Below, piece after piece: positions 35,503-43,986 of a stretch of DNA of 64,000 bases. The stretch's first letter is position 1. Each line of letters starts with the position of its first letter. This stretch comes from Metabacillus litoralis (GTDB lineage Bacteria; Bacillota; Bacilli; Bacillales; Bacillaceae): positions 372,001-436,000 of the forward strand of contig NZ_VOQF01000005.1 of the NCBI RefSeq assembly GCF_007994985.1. The letters are read 5' to 3'. The notes beneath the pieces are model-generated. The model did no database searches and was not told the DNA's origin. It worked only from the letters and a program-made list of their open reading frames with translations. The position numbers and the translations under genes are program-made.

Positions 35503-37005
35503 TTGTTTCAAGTACATAATCAACTTAAGTTAGAAGATCATGAAACACTTGTGATCGGTTTATTTCAACAAAATAATAAATTATCTGGTTACATAGCAGA
35601 TTTAGATAATCAATTAGGTGGTAAACTTTCAGAGTTAATAAAAGATGGAGACTTATCTGCTAAAAGAAAAACCATTACTAAAATACATACCCTTGGTAAG
35701 CTTCCTGTAAAACGTATTTACATAGTTGGTTTGGGTAAAGAGAAATTATTAGACTTTACATCAGTAAAAGAAGTCTTTGGTAAATTGTTCAAAACCGTTC
35801 AAGAAATGAAAGCTCATCACCTGACAGTCGCACTAGAAACATTTGTTGCAGAAAATCTTGATCAAAATGAAGCAGCCCATGCATTGGCAGAAGCTTTTGC
35901 TTTATCTACTTACCAGATACAAGATTATAAGCAGAAATCAAATGAGCCTGAACATAAAATTGAGACAATCCATATTGCAGTTGATACAGAAGACAATGAT
36001 GAAATCAAATCAAGTCTTGAGGTGGGGTATGCGTTTGGACAAGGAACAAATAGTGCAAGAACATTAACAAATATGCCACCAAATCTTTTAACGGCAACAG
36101 ATCTAGCAGCTTATTCAATTGAATTGGCAAAGAAATATCATTTTGAATATGAAATTCTTGAAAAAGAGGAAATGGAACGCCTTGGAATGGGTGCATTATT
36201 AGCTGTAAATAAAGGTTCAGAAGAGCCACCAAAAATGATCGTTTTGAAATATCAAGGCAAGGATGAGTGGACAGACGTTATAGGATTGGTAGGCAAAGGT
36301 ATTACCTATGATACAGGAGGTTATTCAATTAAACCAAAAGATGGAATTGTTGGAATGAAAACAGATATGGGTGGAGCTGCATCTGTTCTTGGAGCAATGG
36401 AAATTATCGGTGAAATCAAGCCGGAACAAAATGTTGTTGCTGTTATTCCATCTACTGATAATATGATCAGTGGTGGTGCATTTAAGCCTGACGACGTTAT
36501 TGTGTCATTAAGTGGAAAAACGATTGAAGTGCTTAATACAGATGCTGAAGGACGACTTGCACTTGCAGATGGAGTGACATATGCAAAACATCATGGTGCA
36601 AATTATTTAGTAGATGTTGCAACATTAACTGGAGGAGTAATAATTGCCTTAGGAACTGATACAACAGGTGCAATGACTAATAATGAGCCATTATTCGAAC
36701 AAATTCTTCAAGCATCCCATGAATGTGAAGAACCAGTGTGGCGCTTACCAATTTTCGAAAAAGATAAAAAACGCGTTCGTAATAGTAAAATGGCAGATCT
36801 AAACAACTCACCAGGTCGTGAAGGTCATGCGATAATGGCTGGTGCCTTTATCGGAGAATTTGCTGAAGAAACTCCATGGGTACATCTTGATATAGCAGGA
36901 ACAGCTACAACTTCAAAAGAAACTGACCTAGGCCCATCAGGCGCAACAGGTGTTATGGCTAGAACATTGGCTACATTTGTAGAACGTTTTGAGATTAATG
37001 AATAA
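35503..37005 (+). CDS. pepA: Leucyl aminopeptidase (M17)
   Basis: The 500-aa cytosolic dizinc aminopeptidase matches YuiE of B. subtilis. Metal and catalytic motifs: [16 protein letters not shown] (near 256), [15 protein letters not shown] (near 282), the signature [13 protein letters not shown] (near 347) and [18 protein letters not shown] 35503 gives MFQVHNQL and matches the B. subtilis length. TTG 35500 is also possible. The SD GGAGGTG lies upstream. Confidence 0.93.
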   Translation: MFQVHNQLKLEDHETLVIGLFQQNNKLSGYIADLDNQLGGKLSELIKDGDLSAKRKTITKIHTLGKLPVKRIYIVGLGKEKLLDFTSVKEVFGKLFKTVQEMKAHHLTVALETFVAENLDQNEAAHALAEAFALSTYQIQDYKQKSNEPEHKIETIHIAVDTEDNDEIKSSLEVGYAFGQGTNSARTLTNMPPNLLTATDLAAYSIELAKKYHFEYEILEKEEMERLGMGALLAVNKGSEEPPKMIVLKYQGKDEWTDVIGLVGKGITYDTGGYSIKPKDGIVGMKTDMGGAASVLGAMEIIGEIKPEQNVVAVIPSTDNMISGGAFKPDDVIVSLSGKTIEVLNTDAEGRLALADGVTYAKHHGANYLVDVATLTGGVIIALGTDTTGAMTNNEPLFEQILQASHECEEPVWRLPIFEKDKKRVRNSKMADLNNSPGREGHAIMAGAFIGEFAEETPWVHLDIAGTATTSKETDLGPSGATGVMARTLATFVERFEINE

Positions 37006-37106
37006 ATTATTTTGTAGAAGGATTGTCTTATTTGTTTAGTAGCTTCTAATTACGAGGAGAAGATCTAAAGTCACATTCTATAGAATTTCAATTAAAATAG
37101 CACGCC

Positions 37107-37147
37107 AAAAAAGCTTGAGGAGTTCTTTTTACCTCAAGCTTTTTTAA
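37107..37147 (+). terminator. Terminator of pepA
   Basis: AAAAAAGCTTGAGG pairs with CCTCAAGCTTTTTT across an 11-base loop. Confidence 0.93.
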
Positions 37148-37220
37148 ATTTTTATTGTGGTATATAGAATTAGCAACAATTTTGTAGAGAAAAGATTAAT
37201 TGAAATGTTTGGTAGTACCG

Positions 37221-37352
37221 TGTTCGTTCCATTTCGCTCCAGACACTTGCTTTCCGCAGGGAGGAAGCTGAGTCTCCTCGGCTTCGCCTGTGGGGTCTCA
37301 GCCTTTCCTCTACACCTGCAGGAGTCAAGTGTCTTCCGCTCCATTCCACTAA
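37221..37352 (-). repeat. Family A repeat, solitary, inverted
   Basis: TGTTCGTTCCATTTCGCTCC...CCATTCCACT is the minus-strand form of the copy at 7091, with paired arms GACACTTG/CAAGTGTC and GGAAGCTGAG/CTCAGCCTTTCC. No terminal GGGACATAA repeat is attached. Open frames across it on both strands are by-products. Confidence 0.85.
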
Positions 37353-37640
37353 AGTTATGGAAATTGTTTAATAGAACACAATCTTTATAAAAAACAAAAA
37401 AGAACCATTAAATAAAATAAGTTATAGCGTACCTTTATTGATGAGGTGAAACAGTTTCTATATGCAATACAAGGTCCGATTATATAAGAAGAAAAAAATG
37501 GACTTTATATAGTGTATTTCTTCAATTTACTTAAATCAACATAGTTTACGAAAAGGTACTTAATTTTAAAAACTAAGTATGAAGAGCGAGCCAGTATTTA
37601 TAGACTAATTTAAAGCACATACTCGGAATATATGCACTTT

Positions 37641-37764
37641 GTTGATTGGAGTGAAATGCAATAGACTTTACAGGCGCGCAGCTTATGAGGAGGAATATTC
37701 TTTCCTAGGAAAAAACGAACTTCATTTTTTTCGGGGAAAGCGTATGCCTATAACGAAAATCAAC
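37641..37764 (+). repeat. Family B repeat, copy 2
   Basis: It starts GTTGATTGGAGTGAAATGC and ends AACGAAAATCAAC. The middle contains CCTAGGAAAAAACGAACTTC, an internal segment also present in copy 3 (46749-46901) but not in copy 1. Parts of the G+C-rich arms have decayed. The surrounding gap 37353-37912 has nothing else recognisable. Confidence 0.75.
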
Positions 37765-37912
37765 AACCAAGTTTAACTCAGACTATTTATAAAGGTTATC
37801 TAAGTATCTCATTTTTGTTATTTAGCACTATAACAGAATTTTCAAAGTCTGATAAATCTTGATTTTTACATGAAGAAGTAATATATCAGTTTATCACAAT
37901 AATAAAATCCTA

Positions 37913-37941
37913 TTGACATAATAAAAAAAGCTATGTTAAAT
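37913..37941 (+). promoter_or_regulatory. Probable SigA promoter of yuiF
   Basis: TTGACA (37913-37918), a 17-base spacer and TTAAAT (37936-37941) lie 65 bases before the yuiF start. Confidence 0.6.
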
Positions 37942-38005
37942 TATACTCTGTTATTTTATTTCTCTACCATATTAGCAAACTAAAGGATTTTTGGAGGTTA
38001 TCATC

Positions 38006-39340
38006 ATGAATGCTGTCATTATTGCAGTTTTAGTCATGCTTATTTTAAGCTTACTAAGAATAAATGTTGTCTTTGCACTTGTAATAGGTGCGCTTATTGG
38101 AGGACTCACTGGAGGTTTAGATGTTGCAACAACAATCCAAACCTTTACAAATGGTCTTGGTGGTAACGCTACAGTTGCGTTAAGTTATGCATTACTAGGT
38201 GCATTTGCTGTTGCATTATCAAAAACAGGGTTACCAGATGCAATTGTAGAAGGTGCGATTAAATTAGTCGGTCGTGAAGGAGAAGCAAGACGAAAAACGC
38301 TTTCTAAAGTTTTAATCATCTTACTAATCCTAATCATTTCAATTTTTTCACAAAATGTGATACCAGTTCATATTGCTTTTATTCCAGTTCTTATTCCACC
38401 ATTGCTAAAAGTTCTAAACGAGCTACAAGTGGATCGACGCTTAATTGCAACAGTCATCACATTTGGATTAATTACACCATACATGTTTTTACCTGTAGGA
38501 TTTGGCGCAATCTTTCATGAAATAATGCAAACAAACATGGAACAAAGTGGTCTTGTTGTTTCATTAGCAGATATTCCAGCAGCAATGTCTATCCCTGCGA
38601 TTGGAATGGTTTTAGGTTTATTAACAGCCATCTTTATTTCTTATCGTAAGAAAAGAATATATGAAACTCGTGAAGTAGCAGGACAGGAAGCGAGTAATAC
38701 TTACACAGCTAAAAGTCTTGTTATCGCTATTGTAGCGATTATCGTGTCACTTTCCGTTCAACTATATCTTTCACAGCAGCTAGGTGTTGAAGGAATGATT
38801 TTTGGTGCATTGGCTGGTGTCGTTGTTATTTATTTAGGAGGATCACTAAAGCGGAATGAAGCAGATGTTATTATGACAAATGGTATGAAAATGATGGCGT
38901 TTATCGGCTTTGTGATGATTACAGCATCTGGTTTTGCTAGTGTCTTGAAAGAAACAGGACATGTTGAATTGTTAGTCCAAGATGCTGCTAGCTTAATAGG
39001 AGGTAATCAAGCAATAGGAGCTTTATTAATGTTGCTTGTTGGATTATTAGTTACAATGGGGATTGGATCTTCTTTCTCTACAATACCTATTATCACAACA
39101 ATTTTTGTTCCATTAAGTTTAGAGTTAGGGTTAAGTCCTATGGCAACAATTGCGATTGTTGGAACGGCTGCGGCGTTAGGTGACGCTGGTTCACCTGCAT
39201 CTGATAGTACTTTAGGTCCTACATCTGGTCTAGCAGCGGATGGTAATCACAATCACATTTGGGATACATGTGTACCAACCTTTATTCATTATAATATTCC
39301 TCTTATTTTATTTGGATGGATTGCAGCAATTATTTTATAA
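38006..39340 (+). CDS. yuiF: Na+/H+ antiporter family (amino acid transporter) protein YuiF
   Basis: The 444-aa membrane protein has about eleven helices and belongs to the YuiF branch of the Na+/H+ antiporter/ion transporter superfamily. It shows [22 protein letters not shown] near 355 and [20 protein letters not shown] near 400. The branch includes predicted amino-acid transporters (histidine or others). Substrate is unknown. ATG 38006 follows TTGGAGG by 8 bases. Confidence 0.87.
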   Translation: MNAVIIAVLVMLILSLLRINVVFALVIGALIGGLTGGLDVATTIQTFTNGLGGNATVALSYALLGAFAVALSKTGLPDAIVEGAIKLVGREGEARRKTLSKVLIILLILIISIFSQNVIPVHIAFIPVLIPPLLKVLNELQVDRRLIATVITFGLITPYMFLPVGFGAIFHEIMQTNMEQSGLVVSLADIPAAMSIPAIGMVLGLLTAIFISYRKKRIYETREVAGQEASNTYTAKSLVIAIVAIIVSLSVQLYLSQQLGVEGMIFGALAGVVVIYLGGSLKRNEADVIMTNGMKMMAFIGFVMITASGFASVLKETGHVELLVQDAASLIGGNQAIGALLMLLVGLLVTMGIGSSFSTIPIITTIFVPLSLELGLSPMATIAIVGTAAALGDAGSPASDSTLGPTSGLAADGNHNHIWDTCVPTFIHYNIPLILFGWIAAIIL

Positions 39341-39355
39341 GTAGCTTAACAGAAA

Positions 39356-39697
39356 GAGGCTAGCATAAGTAGTTAAGCTATTGTTAAACCCGAATTATTA
39401 GGTGATATTTCAATTAATCATTCCCCTAATAGTTCGGGTTTTTATTTGCCGTCTTCAATATTTTTGATTTTTCATAATATTTTTAAGAACTTAGTGGAAT
39501 GGAGCGGAAGACACTCGACTCCTACGGGAATAGAGGAAAGGCTGAGACCCCACAGGCGCTTGCGCTGAGGAGGCTCAGCTTCCTCCCCGTGGAAAGCGAG
39601 TGTCTGCAGCGCAATGAAACGAACTTGTTTCTTTCAGCTTAACTGAATTTAGATTATTCATCTTTTTGGATGATTTCTTTAATTATGTCCCAGTCTC
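39356..39697 (+). repeat. MITE-like composite element, copy 2
   Basis: Same architecture as 13237-13568: a decayed left terminal repeat (GAGGCTAGCATAA), a hairpin AAACCCGAATTATTAGGTGA/TCCCCTAATAGTTCGGGTTTTT that also works as the yuiF terminator (39390-39442), a family A repeat (39492-39625), and the right terminal repeat TTATGTCCCAGTCTC (39683-39697). Confidence 0.82.
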
Positions 39698-39738
39698 TTT
39701 TCGTACTATTTCATTCTCTCCAGTAACTCCTCATCATC

Positions 39739-39849
39739 CTACTCTAGTATTTGATCTACTAATTCAGGATTGTTCTCTATTAATTCTTTCTCTATCTTTT
39801 CTCTATCTTTTATATCTAAAAAGTACTTTTTTAATAATAAAGCTTTCAT
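39739..39849 (-). CDS. Possible 36-aa peptide, perhaps truncated
   Basis: ATG 39849 is preceded by GAGGGTGA and encodes MKALLLKKYFLDIKDREKIE then a charged helical tail ending DQILE at a TAG. After the TAG the frame continues with DDEELLERMK to another stop at 39706, so an originally 47-aa product may have been shortened. I do not recognise a family. It sits right against the composite repeat. Confidence 0.4.
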   Translation of the reverse strand: MKALLLKKYFLDIKDREKIEKELIENNPELVDQILE

Positions 39850-40027
39850 CTCTATTCACCCTCTTTATTTACTATACTACCTTTATTGACAAAACTAGAA
39901 TCAATTATACATTGAATTTTAAAAAATAGTAAAAATATGAAGAAGATTTTTCGACAAAGCTTTCTCTTGTAATCGATGTTTTAAGCATTGTATCATTAAC
40001 TTATCCTATATTTGGGAGGTGTTTTAA

Positions 40028-40567
40028 CTGATTTGGATCAAAGAACACAAGTTAATCGTTTCTAGTATCGTTATTATATCAATCTTTTTAGGAGTGTTAG
40101 GAGTTATATTAGTAGATATGATTGATAATCAACCTGTTTCTTCATCACAAACAGTTGAGAAGAATGATGTTGATAACGAAGAAAATAAGGATTCTTCTAA
40201 TGAAACGATTGTAACTGAAAATCCCTTTGGAAAAGGTACATCTACTTTGTCAGAGGAAGATATTCTTAATTATATGCATGGAATGTCTCATCAAAAAGTT
40301 GTAGCAGAGGAAAAGTGGCTTCACTATGAAATGACAAGTGAGCGTATTCAGTACTTGATTAACGAAATCGAAAGCGGAGACTATGAAAATGAAGAGAAAT
40401 ATCTTTCTATCCTAAATAAATGGAAAGAGGGTAATTTTTCTGAAGCTGATAAAGATCATAACGTTATTTGGAGCTTACAAGGTGGAACAGTAGGGAAAGC
40501 GACAGGAGTTATGAGTGCTGAACAGGAAGAAAGCTATCTGGAAACGTATGAAGGTAAGATTCAATAA
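40028..40567 (+). CDS. Membrane-anchored protein with DUF6241-like domain, probable CTG start
   Basis: The 179-aa product begins MIWIKEHKLIVSSIVIISIF, giving a single N-terminal membrane helix (about 9-30), an acidic linker, and a domain with NPFGKGTSTLSEEDILNYMHGMSHQKV and WSLQGGTVGKATGVMSAEQE that resembles DUF6241. In this frame the only codon well placed after GGGAGGTG (40014-40021) is CTG at 40028. The next candidate, GTG 40094, would lose most of the membrane helix and has no SD. Function unknown. Confidence 0.7.
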   Translation: MIWIKEHKLIVSSIVIISIFLGVLGVILVDMIDNQPVSSSQTVEKNDVDNEENKDSSNETIVTENPFGKGTSTLSEEDILNYMHGMSHQKVVAEEKWLHYEMTSERIQYLINEIESGDYENEEKYLSILNKWKEGNFSEADKDHNVIWSLQGGTVGKATGVMSAEQEESYLETYEGKIQ

Positions 40568-40572
40568 ATAAG

Positions 40573-40602
40573 TAAAAAGACAGCAGTGATTGCTGTCTTT
40601 TT
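40573..40602. terminator. Bidirectional terminator between the DUF6241-like gene and bioY
   Basis: AAAAAGACAGCA pairs with TGCTGTCTTTTT around GTGAT. Confidence 0.92.
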
Positions 40603-40612
40603 GTTCATTAAT

Positions 40613-41197
40613 TTATGCTGCTATTCTTTTACTTGTTGCTTTTGTAACCGCAAAATAAATACGTGGTGCAATAGCAGCACCAAGAATAGTGAAAGCAACG
40701 TCTTTTACAATAAACCATAACATTACAGCCCATGCCGCCCCATATGACATAGGGGCATTCATCCATACATTTAGAGCAAGCCACATATAAGTAGTACCCA
40801 CTACGTAAATTGTAGTGATTCCAACAAAAGAAGCAGTAAAGAAAGCAGATGCTTTCTTCTCTTTGCTTAATTCCATCACTTTACCAACTAAAAAGGCAGT
40901 AACAATATAAGATAATATAAATCCACCAGTACTTCCAAAAATAACTCCAATACCACCACTAAATTGTGCGAACACAGGAGCTCCAGCGATCCCTACTAAA
41001 GCATAGATCGTCATTGACAATGCACCAAGTCGACTACCTAGTAGTAAACCTGCTAAAATACAGAAAAATGGCTGCATTGATAATGGTACACCTGCGACTT
41101 GAAGGAAAGGTGCCCAAGAAGTAATATTTGCGCCAACGGCCATTAACGCGGCAAACATTCCAACTAATGAAATATCATATGTACTCAATTTTTTCAA
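40613..41197 (-). CDS. bioY: Biotin transporter substrate-binding protein BioY
   Basis: The 194-aa ECF-type S component has about six helices, VPLSMQPFFCILAGLLLGSRLGALSM near 37-62 and the BioY signature GGFILSYIVTAFLVGKVME near 90. It binds biotin in the membrane and works alone or with the shared EcfAAT module. It corresponds to YuiG. A BirA operator overlaps its promoter. AGGGGGAGTT precedes ATG 41197. Confidence 0.93.
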   Translation of the reverse strand: MKKLSTYDISLVGMFAALMAVGANITSWAPFLQVAGVPLSMQPFFCILAGLLLGSRLGALSMTIYALVGIAGAPVFAQFSGGIGVIFGSTGGFILSYIVTAFLVGKVMELSKEKKASAFFTASFVGITTIYVVGTTYMWLALNVWMNAPMSYGAAWAVMLWFIVKDVAFTILGAAIAPRIYFAVTKATSKRIAA

Positions 41198-41234
41198 CTT
41201 AACTCCCCCTAAGATATAATTGATATCTAATGTT

Positions 41235-41289
41235 AGAATAATCTAGGAAAAAAACTATGTCAACTTAATTTTATAAAAGGTTAACAATT
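41235..41289 (-). promoter_or_regulatory. bioY promoter with BirA operator
   Basis: On the minus strand TTGACA (41258-41263), a 17-base spacer and TATTCT (41235-41240) form a good promoter. Overlapping it on plus, TATGTCAACTT (41256-41266) and AGGTTAACAAT (41278-41288) form the split palindrome typical of Bacillus BirA sites. Biotin-loaded BirA should repress bioY. Confidence 0.8.
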
Positions 41290-41309
41290 GATCGGGAGGT
41301 TAGCAGCAT

Positions 41310-41909
41310 ATGTACTTTGGGAAGAAAAGAAACAATAATCAAGAGCCAGGAAGAGTACCACCAAACCAAAACGTCACATCGACATTTCCTGTTCTGCATG
41401 CTGGAAATGTGCCTTATTATAAAGACCTCTCAAAATGGAACTTACAGGTATATGGACTTGTTGAAGCCCCGAAACTCTTTACATTAGAGGAAATTATGTC
41501 TCTGCCTCAAAGTAATACATTAAATGATATTCATTGTGTAACGGGATGGTCAAAGCTTGATACAAACTGGCAAGGTGTTAAAACAAAGGATATAGCGAAA
41601 GAAGTGCAAATCAAGGACAATGCCAAGTTTGTGATATTATATGCAGAAGAGGGATGGACAACAAACCTTTCTATTGATGATTTTCTAAAGGAAACAAGTC
41701 TTTTAGCACATTCATTTGCAAATGAGAAGCTAACACCTGAGCATGGCTTTCCACTTCGGGGAGTTTTTCCTCACTTATATTTTTGGAAAAGTGCAAAATG
41801 GTTAAGAGGTATTCAGTTTACGGAGCAAAATCATCCTGGATTTTGGGAAAGAAATGGTTATCATATGGAAGGTGATCCATTTAAGGAACAACGTTTTAGT
41901 TATGACTGA
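41310..41909 (+). CDS. yuiH: Molybdopterin-dependent (sulfite oxidase-like) oxidoreductase YuiH
   Basis: The 199-aa protein matches YuiH, a soluble protein with the sulfite-oxidase molybdopterin fold. The Mo-ligand Cys is C76 in DIHCVTGWSKLDTNWQGV. GFPLRGVFPHLYFWKSAKWL near 150-170 is also typical of this YedY/MsrP-like group. No signal peptide is visible, so it should be cytoplasmic. ATG 41310 follows GGGAGG. It starts just beyond the BirA operator; in B. subtilis yuiH lies next to bioY. Substrate unknown. Confidence 0.88.
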   Translation: MYFGKKRNNNQEPGRVPPNQNVTSTFPVLHAGNVPYYKDLSKWNLQVYGLVEAPKLFTLEEIMSLPQSNTLNDIHCVTGWSKLDTNWQGVKTKDIAKEVQIKDNAKFVILYAEEGWTTNLSIDDFLKETSLLAHSFANEKLTPEHGFPLRGVFPHLYFWKSAKWLRGIQFTEQNHPGFWERNGYHMEGDPFKEQRFSYD

Positions 41910-42106
41910 TTATTAAGGATAAGGGCAAGACATGGATGTGTTAGTAAAAGTAATCAGCATTTGTTGTTTTGTCTAGTCTTGCCCAATAAGGTTAATGGTG
42001 GACAAATTTGGATAATATTATAACAAAATAATGAAAGAACATTTAGTGTTATTTCGACAACTATAAAAAAGATTGTAGAATTTTGTTTATTTCTTAACGA
42101 CCAACT

Positions 42107-42145
42107 AAGAAAAAAACTGACCCATTATAAATGAGTCAGTTCTTT
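42107..42145 (-). terminator. Terminator of yjfB (minus strand)
   Basis: On the minus strand AACTGACTCAT pairs with ATGGGTCAGTT and is followed by TTTTTTCTT. A second inverted repeat, GGGCAAGAC/GTCTTGCCC without a T-tract (about 41920-41981), lies after yuiH. Confidence 0.8.
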
Positions 42146-42205
42146 GCAAAAAGATGAGAAAGCATACAATTCTGCACTTAGTTTTAGTGTCTTGCGCTCT
42201 TCTTA

Positions 42206-42379
42206 TTACGCTTTAAGATCTAAAGACTTTCCAAGACTAGGATGTGGTGCTTCTAACATCTTCAGCATTTGTTCACTTGTTTGTTGTGATGCATCCATTG
42301 TTTGTTTTGCTAGAGCAATACTGACACTTTGGCCTAAAGAAGCTTGTTTCAGACCAATAGATAAAGCTGCGATATCCAT
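42206..42379 (-). CDS. yjfB: YjfB family small protein
   Basis: The 57-aa protein reads MDIAALSIGLKQASLGQSVS through LAKQTMDASQQTSEQMLKML, which is the YjfB family ('putative motility protein'). It is amphipathic, without a membrane segment. Members are often in SigD (motility) regulons, but no clear SigD promoter was found here. ATG 42379 has GGAGGTGA upstream. Confidence 0.85.
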   Translation of the reverse strand: MDIAALSIGLKQASLGQSVSIALAKQTMDASQQTSEQMLKMLEAPHPSLGKSLDLKA

Positions 42380-42549
42380 AGAGTTCACCTCCACTATAAA
42401 TATCGGCTACATCTTGGATAATGTAACAGAAATAGTGCATTTTAGTTTGTTTTAATAGTCATCGTTATGTAAACATTGACCTACTAATAGATAACATGAT
42501 AAAAAAAGAGCAATCCAAAAATGGAAAGCTCCTAAAGAGAAAGGGTGTA

Positions 42550-42741
42550 TTAAACTTCTTCTAAAACATTTACTGTTTGTCCACATTGATCTAGTGCTGA
42601 CTCAACAGATTGTAAAGAGCTTTGAATTCTTTCACGATTAGAATCCTTTTCAACGGTTTGAAGTGCTTGCTGTAATGAATTCTTAGCATTTTCTAAAGCT
42701 GAATAAGAATCTTGAACATAACCTCGTGCATTTTTTTTCAT
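42550..42741 (-). CDS. Small helical protein, function unknown
   Basis: The 63-aa product is MKKNARGYVQDSYSALENAK then NSLQQALQTVEK...SALDQCGQTVNVLEEV. It looks like two long amphipathic helices with a single Cys. ATG 42741 has an excellent SD (AAGGAGGG) 8 bases upstream, so it is a real gene. I do not recognise the family; it resembles small sporulation-associated helical proteins of Bacillus. Confidence 0.75.
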   Translation of the reverse strand: MKKNARGYVQDSYSALENAKNSLQQALQTVEKDSNRERIQSSLQSVESALDQCGQTVNVLEEV

Positions 42742-42810
42742 GTAAAACACCCTCCTTATTTTTTCAACAGAATTAGTTTGTGAAAAAACAACAAAATTAT
42801 GTCTTCTAAA

Positions 42811-42848
42811 GAAAAAAGAGGATGATAATAGATATCACGCCTCTTTAG
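42811..42848 (-). terminator. Terminator of the ohr gene (minus strand)
   Basis: On the minus strand AAAGAGG pairs with CCTCTTT across an 18-base loop, followed by TTTC. Short stem. Confidence 0.6.
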
Positions 42849-42853
42849 GGTTA

Positions 42854-43276
42854 TTAATATACTTCAGTTTTTAAATTTACATCAATATTGCCGTTTGTTG
42901 CTTTTGAGTATGGACATACGCCATGTGCGATTTTTACTAATTCCTCAGCTTCTGCTAATTCAACACCTTGAATCTCGACTAATAAAGTGGCTTCAAGCTT
43001 AAATCCACCATCAGTATCTTTCCCAATTGAAACCTCTGCTGTTACTTTTGATTCGATTTTCTTTCTTGCTTGTCGTGCGACTAAGCCTAGAGCACTATCA
43101 AAACAAGCTGCATAACCTGCTGCAAATAGTTGTTCGGGATTTGTAGCGCCTGCATCACCTTTGCCTCCTAAAGCTTTTGGCATAGATAACGCTAAATCTA
43201 AAACACCATCACTACTTTGTACTTTACCTATACGACCACCCTCTGCAGACGCTTTTGCTGTGTATAATAATTCCAT
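42854..43276 (-). CDS. ohrB: Organic hydroperoxide resistance protein (Ohr/OhrB)
   Basis: The 140-aa OsmC/Ohr-family peroxidase reduces organic hydroperoxides. Catalytic cysteines are C58 (AACFDSAL) and C121 (GVCPYSKAT). NPEQLFAAGYAACF is the family signature. ATG 43276 follows AGAGGTGGG. It is divergent from the ohrR gene, the classic arrangement in which OhrR represses ohr until oxidised. Whether it corresponds to OhrA or OhrB of B. subtilis cannot be decided by eye. Confidence 0.93.
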   Translation of the reverse strand: MELLYTAKASAEGGRIGKVQSSDGVLDLALSMPKALGGKGDAGATNPEQLFAAGYAACFDSALGLVARQARKKIESKVTAEVSIGKDTDGGFKLEATLLVEIQGVELAEAEELVKIAHGVCPYSKATNGNIDVNLKTEVY

Positions 43277-43313
43277 ACTTATCCCACCTCTTCTAATAAT
43301 AAATTGTTTAAAA

Positions 43314-43333
43314 TTATATTGTGTACAATGTAA
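43314..43333. promoter_or_regulatory. Candidate OhrR operator
   Basis: TTATATTGTGTACAATGTAA is an inverted repeat close to the TACAATT-type OhrR sites of Bacillus. A second imperfect palindrome (TTGTCAACAA) lies at 43355-43364. Both are in the 166-base divergent region between ohr and ohrR. Confidence 0.65.
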
Positions 43334-43442
43334 ATATAAAGCGTTCTATAATAATTGTCAACAATTAGATTGTGAACAACTAAAAATAAATATGGTATGA
43401 TAATGCTAGCTTTATTGTTGAGTAGAAAGGAAATAGAGGGAT

Positions 43443-43871
43443 ATGAAAAATGACATTTTGTCTTTAGAAAATCAATTATGTTTTAAACTATATACAGCTG
43501 AAAAAGAGATCATGAAAATCTATCGTACTTTATTAGAGGATCTTGGGGTAACGTATCCACAATATTTAGCATTGCTGGTTTTGTGGGAGGAACAGGATAT
43601 TTCAGTGAAAAAATTAGGTGAAAAGTTATTTCTAGACTCGGGAACTTTAACACCAATGCTAAAAAGGATGGAAGTAAACGGCTTGATTACCCGTAAAAGA
43701 TCTATAGAAGATGAACGCGTAGTGTTAATAGCTCTTACGGAAAAAGGCGAGGGTTTACAGCAGGAAGCTACTTGTATTCCAAAGCAACTTGTAGAAAAGT
43801 TAATGTTAAATGAAAGTGACTTGATTCAACTAAATAATATCTTATCAACACTTGTTGGAAAGCTTCATTAA
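43443..43871 (+). CDS. ohrR: OhrR, MarR-family peroxide-sensing repressor
   Basis: The 142-aa winged-helix regulator has the sensing Cys at residue 13 (LENQLCFKLYTAEKEI), the position of C15 in B. subtilis OhrR, and a DNA-binding helix region LFLDSGTLTPMLKRMEVNGLI with wing RKRSIEDERVVLIALT. One more Cys is near residue 118. Oxidation of the N-terminal Cys by organic hydroperoxide should release DNA and induce ohr. Confidence 0.93.
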   Translation: MKNDILSLENQLCFKLYTAEKEIMKIYRTLLEDLGVTYPQYLALLVLWEEQDISVKKLGEKLFLDSGTLTPMLKRMEVNGLITRKRSIEDERVVLIALTEKGEGLQQEATCIPKQLVEKLMLNESDLIQLNNILSTLVGKLH

Positions 43872-43944
43872 ATCGTAAAGAATATATAGCTTTATATGTG
43901 AAATTAGACAAAAGGCACCACAGTTAGAATTGAGATGAAATTGA

Positions 43945-43981
43945 TAAAAAAGCAATCCGAAAAGAATCCGGATTGCTTTAA
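43945..43981. terminator. Terminator between ohrR and ald
   Basis: AAAGCAATCCG pairs with CGGATTGCTTT around an 8-base interval. The T-tract is stronger on the minus strand (ald side). Confidence 0.85.
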
Positions 43982-43986
43982 ATAAA

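Noticed and set aside
37144-37390. Opposed open frames across the repeat at 37221-37352
   Set aside because: Both arise from the G+C-rich inverted repeat, which lacks stops; same pattern as at 7091.
42144-42455. Plus-strand frame of 103 codons over yjfB
   Set aside because: The minus-strand yjfB gene has a clear family match and SD; the plus frame is its shadow and contains many Cys and Ser without family likeness.
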